Shown here: piece after piece, positions 23,128 to 31,760 of the stretch
Numbering within the stretch: position 1 is the first letter of the stretch
Layout: each line of letters begins with the position of its first letter
Assembly: GCF_040807025.1 (NCBI RefSeq)
Contig: NC_090944.1
Span: 113,832,238 to 113,896,237 of the forward strand
Origin: Struthio camelus
Lineage: Eukaryota; Chordata; Aves; Struthioniformes; Struthionidae
Length of the DNA stretch: 64,000 nucleotides
Direction of reading: 5' to 3'
The notes under the pieces: model-generated
Database searches by the model: none
Seen by the model: the letters and a program-made list of their open reading frames with translations, nothing else
What the model was told of the DNA's origin: nothing
Position numbers and translations under genes: made by a program

Positions 23128-26100
23128 CTTAAGAAAGAACAATAAAAAAGTGCTAAATTAGCGTATCCCTCAGCATTGATTGCTTTAGTTATGTTCTTTA
23201 ACCTTGTCACCCATTTTGTTAACTACACATGGATTTAATATAATTAATGTATTTCAGTTCATAGCAGGTTTTCTTTTCCAATTGTGTGGAGGAAAAAATG
23301 AAAAGAAGGTTTTAAAACGATCGTGCTAAACAGACACATTGCCACTAGTTTCTAGAGCATCCCCCATCTTCTAAAAGGCTTTCAGAAAAGCTTTAGTTGA
23401 ATTTTAAGGAAAGAGTAGTAAAAACAAGGAGACAAGCCACTAATTTTATTCTTTGGAAGAAATGCCATGTGAAATAACAACATACTACAAAAGGAAGTAA
23501 AGAATTAAGCTTCCAGCTACTGAAAAAAATTGTACTGCCCCTTTCTAGCAGGGGCAGGCCAACTCTAGCCCCATATTAAGGCAATTGGGTATAACTAAGC
23601 TCTGACTGGATGAAGGAGTTTAGATGCATTAAGTTATTTTCACAGCAGCCTCCTGGAACAGGAATTTTCCCAATGCAGTTACTTCAGGCATCCAGAGCCA
23701 GCAGAATCAAGAGACAGCTTTGGGCTGTTTCTTCAAAATGAATTATGGAAGAAAACTACCATCAAGAGGTATTAGAACAGCTGAGCTGTCTCTTAAAGGC
23801 TGACTTTATAAGGCTCCTCCTGCAGAAGGAAGGCAGCCACCTTGCTGGAAGCCCCAACCATCCTACTCATACCTCTGCTGAAGCCTTAATTGGACAAGGA
23901 TGCAGTAAGCAGAGAAGCGGAAAGACCAAAAATTAGTAGGTTAGTGAATGCTTCAGCATCTTCAGGAGTTTCATATTAGCAACCTATATGTGTATTAACA
24001 TATTAAATGCTTACTTAAGAATTAGTGAATCTATACAAAAAGAATAGGCTACTGTGTCTAGAGCTGCCCTAGAAGCTAAGGTTTTTGATATTCTATTTTA
24101 TTGTTAAGTGAAGTGTGTAAGTGACTGAGAAGGAATTATGGATCCAACACCTATATAACATGAAGACAAAAATACTAACGTTAGAGCAGCTGCAGGTAAC
24201 AGAAGCAAGTGATCTTGGTAAGAGATGTTTGGAAGAACACTAAGACCATTCATGCCAGGACAGGGAGAATTTTATGAAGTATAGAGTAGTGCAGAATGAA
24301 TCAGAATAGTAGCAAACAGCACTGTTACAGAAGTATGCTTAATCAGATGACCTGCAGGTAAATAACCACCAAGATCTAGTCACTCTGGTAATAACTATGT
24401 TCATTTCATTGCATTGTCTAGAGCTACTAGCAAACAGCCTTTTTAAGACTAAAATATAGTATATAGGGATGGGAAGAACAGAAGCAAGTGTTGAAGCATG
24501 CTCACCCTCAATCATCCAGCACTGAGACAAAAAATGAGAAAACCCAAAGCAAGTTTATTTTTAATTTTGTATTATTTAATATATTAAAGAAGCACAAGAC
24601 GGAGATAAGTGGAGTTCTCAAAAAAGAATGTTGGAAGGAGCTCAAGTACCACTAACTTCCAGTGGCATTTTACTTATGTTCTTTCCTGCTATGATAGGCA
24701 ACTCTGAAAGAGATGCAATCTTTGTTTTATCTGCATCAGAGGGAGTAGCATGCTCCTCTTCATATAGTTTTGGTTAGAGATAAAGCAAGACATTTTTGCT
24801 GCATGTCAAAGAGCATTTGCAACTTCTTCTAGAAGCACTGTTTAGGACCCAGCCATTCAGTATTCTACCAACACTTCATGCCCGCTCTCCCTGGGGGGAG
24901 GAGGGGGGCAGGCAAAGCTTTAAGAATTTTACCTAAAATGGTTAGCATATAGATACTTGCATTGCTTTACTATTAGCAATAGGTGCAATGCACAGATGGC
25001 ACTACTTCTTATGATAAGGACAGAACTATAGTAAAGCCAAAGTGAACATCAAATATTTCTGAACTCATGACTATTGTAAAACAAATTGGGCTGTGGGGAC
25101 TCAACTGTTACAGCACCCTTTCAATGCTGTTGATCTAGTTTTAGTCATTAGAACAAAATGAATAGCAGTTTGTATTCTTCAGCACTTAGATGATGCAGAG
25201 GTCCAATCTTGATCACTGGCTTCAAGTATCAGTTTCCACCTTGAGGTGTTTAGAAGCTCATGAACTAAAGCTAAGTGATTAGACATGCACACTTTTATTA
25301 AAATTTAATCAATGCTCTATAAAGAGGATAGATCTCTAATTTAAAAAAGTACAGCTTTAAGAAAGTTTGGTTTGTAAATCAGTACTTCAAAACCACCTCA
25401 CTACAAGAGCCCAGTTTTCAAAATAGAAAGAGACTGGAGTGCTGGAAGTAAATTGTTCTCATGGCTGAGCATCATTAAGTCTTTCTGCAAAGCAGGGAAA
25501 TCAGGAGTCTATTCCAAACCATGCAGAGATAATTGGTGCTTGTTTCTTTAAGATAGGACTTGGTACAGCATACAGAGTATCAGGGGCATTCTTCTGGTCA
25601 TACCAGTCTACATCTATCAGTGCATGTGGCTTCTTGTATGCTTTCATACCTGTACCATCTGCACACGCTAAAGTCCTCTGCTCTTTGCAGAAGTTGTAGT
25701 TCTTCATCAGGTTTTCAGCTCTGTTTTGAAAAGAGAAGTTCATAGAAATCTTCAATCTTACAATAAAAAGCTTAATCTGGGTAGTTATAGATAAGTTAGT
25801 AAGATACCTAGCAAGTTTGTCCTCTGCCAGTCTCTCTCGAACACAAAGCTCCCGTTCTCTCTCTGGAGGCAGAAAATACAGTAGCATGCAATGTTAAGAT
25901 GTAAAAGTTAAAGTTAGAGGGACTGCCCATGGTGGATTTTCCTGCAGAGAAGGCTAGCAGTAACCTGCCTGATGCATCCATATTTCTACTTCTGTAGCTC
26001 TAAAAGCAAGATAACTGCTGTGCAGATACAAGCTTAATCAATGCACTGAAAGCACTGGATCAGTACTCTGAAGTGCCAGTCATTTTGTTCATTTCTGCCA

Positions 26101-29100
26101 TATACACAAAAATGAAGCTACAGCAGCTTTCCATTCTGCACGTTAGCCCACTGGCATGCATGACATGTCTGGATAAAAATATTTAAATGCCAGATATTAG
26201 AAGACAAATATGACCCCAAATACCCTCTTTACAGGGACAGCTGTTATTCAGGCTCACAAAACCCTATACGATGGTTAAAATCCACCTTAAAGTCTAGTAT
26301 ATATGTAGAGAGGTATTTTATCTAGGCAAAAGATCCCAATGCCTGAGAACCAGCTATCTATACCGTTTTACAGATAAGCTACCTATAGGATGCTACTTCC
26401 ATTACAGCAGGTAACAGTTCACTTTGAACTATATTCTTGCTCCAATATTACCTTCTTGTTGGTTACATAAACGTGCAGCCTTAAGATTAATTTATATAGC
26501 CAGAGTAGGTGAAAGGCAATCTGTATTTCACAGTGCAGGGTAATACAGTCAGAGCCTGTTTTCTGTATGCTTTTGTAAGTATTGTCCACATTGAGTAATC
26601 AAGCCACATCAGGTTTCTATTTCTGAACTGAACTACCAAGTCCATCTCGGTAATTACAAACAAGAATAAAATAGAGTAGATAAGACAAACTAGAGTGCTT
26701 GATGTTGCTCAAAGGCAGAACGCTGGTCATGACTACAGGGCTGTGATATGCTAGTAAGTTAAGATGAAGGCTTTGAAAGGCATCCCACCCTCCCTTCCTC
26801 CGCACTTGCTCTTTTGAATTAGAATCCCATTGCCATCCCTTCCCCAAAGGAAAATATCATACGCTCCAAACGTTGCTCTCTCTCTTTAATGGCTTGTTCT
26901 CTCTCCTGTAAGTGTTGTTCCTTCAGTTTCAGCTCATTCACAGCAGCTCCTGAATGCTGCAGCCTCTCTGGCTCCACTGATCGCTGACCTCTCTTATCAG
27001 AATTCTTTTTTTGTTCTTCTGCCACCAAGTCCGCTATTAAGGGGTGCTGTAGAATGTTTTCAACAGAGGGTCGGCAATAATCCTAGAGGAGAGAAGTTAG
27101 CAACAGGTTCCATCTGTTAACAAGGACCTTTAAGCCAGGGATTCTCCACCAAGATTGACCTCAAGCTGTGACTAGCTGAGCTGCTAGACAGTAGTGAAGA
27201 AGCTAGAGAAAAACAAAGCTAGGAAAAGACAGCAGCTAAGCTACGCCATGCTAGTTCAACCAGGAGACAAGAGCGGAGAGAGGAGGTTGTTGCCAGTCTC
27301 CAGTTCTGGAAGCTGCAAGCTCTGGCTTCCCCAGCCCAGACATCCACACCCTAGAGCCTGAATGAGGTGGTAAACCTAAAAGGAGACTGTCAGTAGGTTC
27401 TGCAGCCAATACACCACACCTCCACACCAACACCTGTCACTTCAGAGTCCTGAAGAATCTACATCTTTAAAACTTGTTTCTTGTTACAGCTTTGTTGTCC
27501 CATCCAATATTCTTCTCCTCCCATCCCACCCCATGAGGTGAGCTGTGAGGAGCCATGAAAAAACAAAGCAACCAAGGCGGCAAAACAACCTCTTCCAAAT
27601 TCCAAAGGCACTTTAACCCAGGAGGCAGAAGACTGTCAGTGTGCTGTTCAGTGGTTTCATGTAGGCTGGTATTCAGATAGCCTTTTGGCATCCTGCAAAT
27701 AGCCTAATACTAAGCTGCTGCCTTTGTTTAATGAACTCGCAAAGTACAATTTTTCCTCAAGTGATATTGCTAGTGACAAGGTTACTGGCAATCACCATTC
27801 CACATTTGTTTCATAATTAAGAACTAGTACTTCAGTTTAATGGCATTAGAGGTTTAATCAAATTACGGGTGGAAAGGTAGTAATTGATTCTTACCTTTAA
27901 GTTCAGCATCTCTTTGAGAAGTTCATTCAGCTGCTCTGAGTAGCGATATGGTATTCGTCTGAACTTCCCTTCCCTTATCTTTTCTGCCAACTCCTTTTGG
28001 TTGTAAGCTCTAAATGGAGGCCTGAAGAATATTTTTAGTCTTTCACTAGTTTTACAGGACTTATTTTTCAAAGCAGGCATCAGACTAAGAAATCAAACTA
28101 CAAGCAAAGATTAGTTTTGACCTACCTAGTGTCAAGACCAACGTGGAAATAAAATTGTAGAACTTACGTCCGAAATCTTTAAGGCTTACCAGTACAAGAT
28201 GTGACCACATATACACTACCAATTATGTTTCTACTTTTGTTACCACATAAGCATACTTACGAGAGGGCACATAACTCATACAGGAGACAACCTAGAGACC
28301 ATATGTCAGATTTTTCATTGTATGACATGCGGTTCATTTGTTCCTAAAGAAAAAAAGTAGTCTTAAGTTTATGTTTATTAGCTAAGACATTGCTCTTATT
28401 GCACTATTGAGCATCAGCTACTGTTCAAGGCAGAATTAAGCCATTAGTTACTGCGTTTACTTTTAAGATCCCATTCTAATTAACCTCCATAGCCACTTAC
28501 TAGCAATATTTTGAGCACAGTTATGTAGCAGTACCACACAAACTCTGAAGAGTTGCACTAGAACCCATGCCCCAATCAACATTAATCTTCCCACACAAAA
28601 TACACAGTATCAGGGAATACCTCTATTTCCTCATTTGCAGTGGAAACTAAAAATCTTACTGTCAGAGACTTTAACAGCCTGGTTACCATAATGCTATGAA
28701 ACAAGAGTGCTTTAGCCTTCCTGTTGCTTTTTAGGAACAAAATACTGCAACATAACTGTCTTACACCCGCAGTAAGATTCCAAGAATCTATCAACCTTAT
28801 GTAGTGAGGAGCAACCCGTATTAGAAAGTAGTGATGGCAAGAGGAAGGAAGGAGGTGGAAACATCTGAACTGAATAACTTTCTCTCCAGAAAATACACCC
28901 TCTTCATAAGAGGGGGGGGTAGAGGGGGAGAAGTAACTTATATTTAGACAGTCACTTTTCATTAAAGCCTCCTAAACATTCATGGAATCTGACACCAACA
29001 CGACAAAAAACAGATCTTGGAGGAAGAAAAGGGGAGATGAGATACAGAAGGAAGGACTTACTGGCGACATATAATACGGGGTTCCAACAAACGTTTTGGC

Positions 29101-31132
29101 AAAGCTGGTATCATGGTGCAATATTCTAGCCAGACCAAAATCTCCGAGTTTCACATTCTGCTTGCTGTCTAGAAAGACATTTGCTGGCTTTAGGTCACGG
29201 TGCACAGTGACTGCACCATCGCTCCGTCTGTGACATTCCTTCAAGGCCAACGTCAATTGAGCCAGTACACGGAGAACAAAGTTTTCTTCCAAGTAACGTC
29301 TGAAAGGTAAACATATTCTTTAATAGTATAACCTCCATAGCATATACAGCAGATTTAAGTAGCTGCTGACAGTCTTTCAGTTCTGTAATTTACTATTATA
29401 TTTTCAATACTACTGTTATTTCTCACCACAGTCAACCCCAACACCTTTAAGAAAAAGGTGATAGCAACAGGCATCTATATGGGTTATTTTAAAACGGAAA
29501 TAAAAGTCCATTTACTTGGTCTGTTCTTTTTAGCTGCAAAGAGGAAATTAAGTTTTATTTTCATCAGTAAGTGCTCAAATAGACATATAGGTTTTCATTA
29601 TGCTCTGCAACAGAAAAGGAAGGTGGAAAAATTGCAACCAGTATGGTCTACCAGCTGGCCCAACTCTAAATATGTTGGAACACATCTAAAATTTTGTTGC
29701 GAAGTCCCCATGACACTCTCCTCCGCCCCCTAAAAAGTCTAAAGAGATCAATTATGTACAATTGCCATCATTTACAACACAAATATCAACCTGATGCTTT
29801 TGTGATTACTTCTACCTCCTTGATTGATTGTTTAAGGGGACATTACACGGTCTACTGTTTCTAAAAGAGTTATGAATAGCATACAGCAAGAGAGCCAAGC
29901 CAGTACAGATTGTAACATAACTCTCCTTAAGCCAAAACACTGATGTGTTTGGGGCAGTTTCAACACAGTTTTGAAACATCCTCACATAGCAACACATCAT
30001 GCTGTTTACTTGTTTAATCTAAGAATGTGAGACAGATATCATATTAATAATTATACTTGTAGGTTTAAGATTACAGACATCCAGAGTTTACAGTTTCACC
30101 TTGGTGTAAAGGGTCTACACGCAGGCATGGGAGTTTCTAACAGCATGTTCAAAATTGCTTTTTCCTTACAGGAACTTTTAGTGATGTCAGTCTAGAAAAG
30201 TGTATAAGCATTTTTCACTGGCAAACTAAAAGAACTCAGACTAAGCTCCTGATCAATAAGGTGTGACTCACTGTTTAAAGTTCTCCCAGTCATGCACAGC
30301 ACAGTACCCCAAATCCCTTCACCACCTTCTGCCTCAGAAAGGGTCAATGTTCTTTACTCTTTGGATACAGAGAAAGAGCAATCCTATCACTAGTGGCATC
30401 CTCCAGCACAGTTCCCACCAGCATAGCTATTTTGTACAACCCCTTCACATTTCAGAAAAGTTGCTACATTCAAGAGATTAGATTTGAACATGTTAGGGGG
30501 CTATTAAGGGATGCAACCCCCCCCTTTCGGGCTTGTTCTTTTCATCACCCGAGATACTTTGCGCTAGAGACTCTAGGGCTGTCACAGCGGGCTCTCACGT
30601 ACCTTTCCTTCGTGCACCGTGCGATGAGGCTGGCCAGGTCACCCCCGTCACAGTACTCCATCACGATGTACAGGGTCGTGCTGCTCCGGTCGATGATGCG
30701 ATCGTAATAGCGGACGATGTTCGGGTGCTTCAGCTCACGGAGCAAATTCACTTCCGAAACAAGCATCTGCTTCTCTGCCTCTGTCATGGAGCCGTAGTCG
30801 AGCTCCTTCCAAACTAAGACCTTGGGGGGGGGGGGAAGGAAGGGAAGAAGGAAGGGGGGAAATTCAAAGAGACTGACACACGAAACAGAGCAGGGGGAGG
30901 ACTGTTAAAGCCGCTCGCTTACGCCGAAGAGCCGCCGGGAGGCCGCGCATGCGCAGCACCACCGGCCCGCCAGGGCGAGGCGCGATGCGAGGAGCGGCAC
31001 AGCCCCTCACCCTTGCCCCCCCCCCCCCCGCCTCACCTTGCCGTCAGCCTTGCGGCGCACCTTGCGGCACTTGCCGTAGGAGCCGGCGCCGATGGTGAGC
31101 AGCACCTCGTAGTCCTCGGGGCGGCTGGGCAT
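22904..31132 (-). CDS. NEK2: NEK2, NIMA-related mitotic kinase 2 (nine coding exons, 443 aa)
   Basis: NEK2 is a centrosomal Ser/Thr kinase that drives centrosome separation at mitotic entry by phosphorylating linker proteins. Joining 31132-31037, 30820-30603, 29299-29062, 28343-28261, 28021-27895, 27082-26863, 25862-25808, 25720-25650 and 23127-22904 gives 1332 nt, in frame from ATG to TGA, with GT-AG introns throughout. Visible: glycine loop IGAGSYG, VLVWK with catalytic K37, [11 protein letters not shown], activation loop [17 protein letters not shown], then the leucine-zipper coiled coil (about 300-345), PP1-docking KVHF (383-386) and the C-terminal Met-Arg that binds the APC/C. Human NEK2A has a KEN box shortly after KVHF; here that place reads SEEN. 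Human RKFL at 361-364 is RTLA here. The exon phases support the model strongly. Confidence 0.95.
23128..25649 (-). other. NEK2 intron 8 (2.5 kb)
   Basis: The longest NEK2 intron. No known element was recognised apart from the read-through frame and the AATAAA noted separately. Other open frames here are short and lack support. Confidence 0.7.
25294..25299 (-). terminator. Possible intronic polyA signal in NEK2 intron 8
   Basis: AATAAA on the gene strand (TTTATT on the plus strand), about 200 nt beyond the read-through stop of exon 8. It would serve a short NEK2 isoform. Such hexamers are common in AT-rich introns, so this is weak alone. Confidence 0.3.
25501..25720 (-). other. Extended exon 8: possible NEK2B-like alternative last exon
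   Basis: Reading through the exon 8 donor keeps the NEK2 frame open for 49 more codons, ending FGIDS then TGA at 25501-25503. AATAAA on the gene strand at 25294-25299 could end such a transcript about 200 nt later. The product would be 418 residues, without KVHF and Met-Arg. Human NEK2B is made by a similar intronic ending after residue 370. No transcript evidence is available here. Confidence 0.4.
25650..25720 (-). CDS. NEK2: NEK2 coding exon 8 (canonical splice)
   Basis: Residues 346-370 ([18 protein letters not shown], then ACADGT). The acceptor is AAACAG|AGC. The donor ACAG|GTATGA leaves phase 1, which fits exon 9 exactly. The junction falls at residue 370, where human NEK2A and NEK2B diverge. 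If the donor is not used, the frame stays open to TGA at 25501-25503. Confidence 0.85.
25808..25862 (-). CDS. NEK2: NEK2 coding exon 7 (55 nt)
   Basis: Residues 328-346 ([19 protein letters not shown]), the end of the coiled coil and almost identical to human. The acceptor is CTCCAG|AGAG and the donor GCTAG|GTATCT, phase 2. The next intron is only 87 bp. Confidence 0.93.
25863..26862 (-). other. NEK2 intron 6
   Basis: A 1.0-kb AT-rich intron; nothing beyond normal splice signals recognised. Confidence 0.8.
26863..27082 (-). CDS. NEK2: NEK2 coding exon 6
   Basis: Residues 255-328, from [20 protein letters not shown] into the charged coiled coil ([20 protein letters not shown]). The coiled coil corresponds to the dimerising leucine zipper. 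The acceptor is CTCTAG|GAT and the donor GGAGC|GTATGA, phase 1. Confidence 0.93.
27083..27894 (-). other. NEK2 intron 5
   Basis: A 0.8-kb intron; nothing beyond normal splice signals recognised. Confidence 0.8.
27895..28021 (-). CDS. NEK2: NEK2 coding exon 5
   Basis: Residues 212-254 ([20 protein letters not shown] to KEMLNLK), the end of the kinase C-lobe. The acceptor is CTTCAG|GCC and the donor AAAG|GTAAGA, phase 0. Confidence 0.94.
28261..28343 (-). CDS. NEK2: NEK2 coding exon 4
   Basis: Residues 185-212 ([19 protein letters not shown], then LLYELCAL), the alphaF region of the kinase C-lobe. The acceptor is TTTAG|GAAC and the donor CTCTC|GTAAGT, phase 2. Confidence 0.94.
28344..29061 (-). 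other. NEK2 intron 3
   Basis: A 0.7-kb intron with a short G run near 28911. The exon 3 frame runs a little way into it, with no sign that this is used. Confidence 0.8.
29062..29299 (-). CDS. NEK2: NEK2 coding exon 3
   Basis: Residues 105-184: [15 protein letters not shown], catalytic loop [13 protein letters not shown] and the activation loop through YYMSP. The acceptor is TTTCAG|ACG and the donor CCA|GTAAGT. The segment before HRD is one residue shorter than in human. Confidence 0.95.
29300..30602 (-). other. NEK2 intron 2
   Basis: A 1.3-kb intron; no repeat or gene recognised. Confidence 0.8.
30603..30820 (-). CDS. NEK2: NEK2 coding exon 2
   Basis: Residues 33-105, from [11 protein letters not shown] through the hinge [14 protein letters not shown] to CTKER. 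It carries catalytic K37 and the alphaC helix. The acceptor follows a pyrimidine tract containing 12 C residues and ends CAAG; the donor is AAG|GTACGT, phase 2. Confidence 0.95.
30944..30955. promoter_or_regulatory. NRF1-type site in NEK2 intron 1
   Basis: CGCGCATGCGCA matches the NRF1 consensus YGCGCAYGCGCR at every position. It sits about 80 bp inside intron 1, still within the CpG island. Confidence 0.6.
31037..31132 (-). CDS. NEK2: NEK2 coding exon 1
   Basis: Encodes residues 1-32 ([20 protein letters not shown] to KADGK), including the glycine-rich ATP loop. The donor is AAG|GTGAGG, phase 0. The start ATG matches the human N-terminus residue for residue in position, and the exon lies in the CpG island. 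Confidence 0.95.
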
Positions 31133-31182
31133 GACGGCGCAGACGCGGCCCCCGCCGAGCCGAGCCGGGCCTCGGCACCTGC

Positions 31183-31196
31183 CGCGTTTAAACGCG
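31183..31196. promoter_or_regulatory. CHR-like palindrome at the NEK2 start region
   Basis: CGCGTTTAAACGCG is a perfect 14-bp palindrome centred on TTTAAA (31187-31192). On the gene strand it follows GGGGCGGC, giving a CDE/CHR-like pair about 55 bp upstream of the ATG. Such elements recruit DREAM and MMB complexes to G2/M genes; TTTAAA is a recognised CHR variant. NEK2 is a known cell-cycle-regulated gene. Confidence 0.55.
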
Positions 31197-31211
31197 CCGC
31201 CCCTCCCGCCC

Positions 31212-31259
31212 ATTGGCCGGGCCTCCCAGCCCCGCCCACGCGACCCGCCTTCCCATTGG
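31212..31259 (-). promoter_or_regulatory. Two NF-Y (CCAAT) boxes of the NEK2 promoter
   Basis: ATTGG at 31212-31216 and 31255-31259 reads CCAAT on the gene strand, 43 bp apart. They lie just upstream of the CHR-like element. Tandem NF-Y boxes plus a CHR are the standard layout of G2/M promoters. Confidence 0.6.
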
Positions 31260-31287
31260 CTGCCCCGCCGTAAACAACGCCCGCCAG

Positions 31288-31306
31288 GTAACGGCCGTTA
31301 CAACGG
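31288..31306. promoter_or_regulatory. MYB-type palindrome plus third MYB site upstream of NEK2
   Basis: GTAACGGCCGTTAC (31288-31301) is a perfect 14-bp palindrome made of two face-to-face MYB cores (AACGG). A third AACGG follows at 31302-31306. B-MYB works with NF-Y and the MuvB core at G2/M promoters, so the position, upstream of both CCAAT boxes, is suggestive. Confidence 0.5.
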
Positions 31307-31760
31307 CCGCACCGCGGCGTCAGGGAGCCATCGCGAGAGCTGCCGCCTGCCCGCCGCTCTCCCTTCCCCCCCCCCCCCCCCCAACCACCCTCCCGGGGGG
31401 CGGCAGCGGCGGTGCTCTGCCGGGCCGGGGGGACGGGAGGGCCCTCTCCCGGTAGGCTTCGGAGAGCGAGGCGCGCCGCGGGTATCCGCGCTTCCCGTCA
31501 GGCCCGCTGAGGGACGCGGCGGCCGCCGGAGCTCCCCCTCGCTCGGTAACTTCCTCTCGCGGAGGTAGTCCGACGGAAGCAATCCCGGCCGCTGCCGCTG
31601 GGCAAACCCTTCGGCTCAAATGGGTGGTAAGCGCTGGCGAGCCTCTCCGGCGAAGGCCCAGCGCCCCCCCCCCCCCCCCGGCTGGATGGGGACGGCGCCT
31701 GGCCTTCCTCTCGCCCCCCAGTGCCGGCACAGGGGGCTGCTGGAACAGGAAGCGATCAAC

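Larger units (their letters stand above)
30890..31760. promoter_or_regulatory. CpG island of the NEK2 promoter
   Basis: A dense CpG and G+C block that covers exon 1, part of intron 1 and about 600 bp upstream. It includes C runs at 31016-31029, 31366-31382 and 31664-31679. Long minus-strand frames upstream of the ATG (to about 31979) are compositional and not in-frame NEK2 extensions with similarity. Confidence 0.85.
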
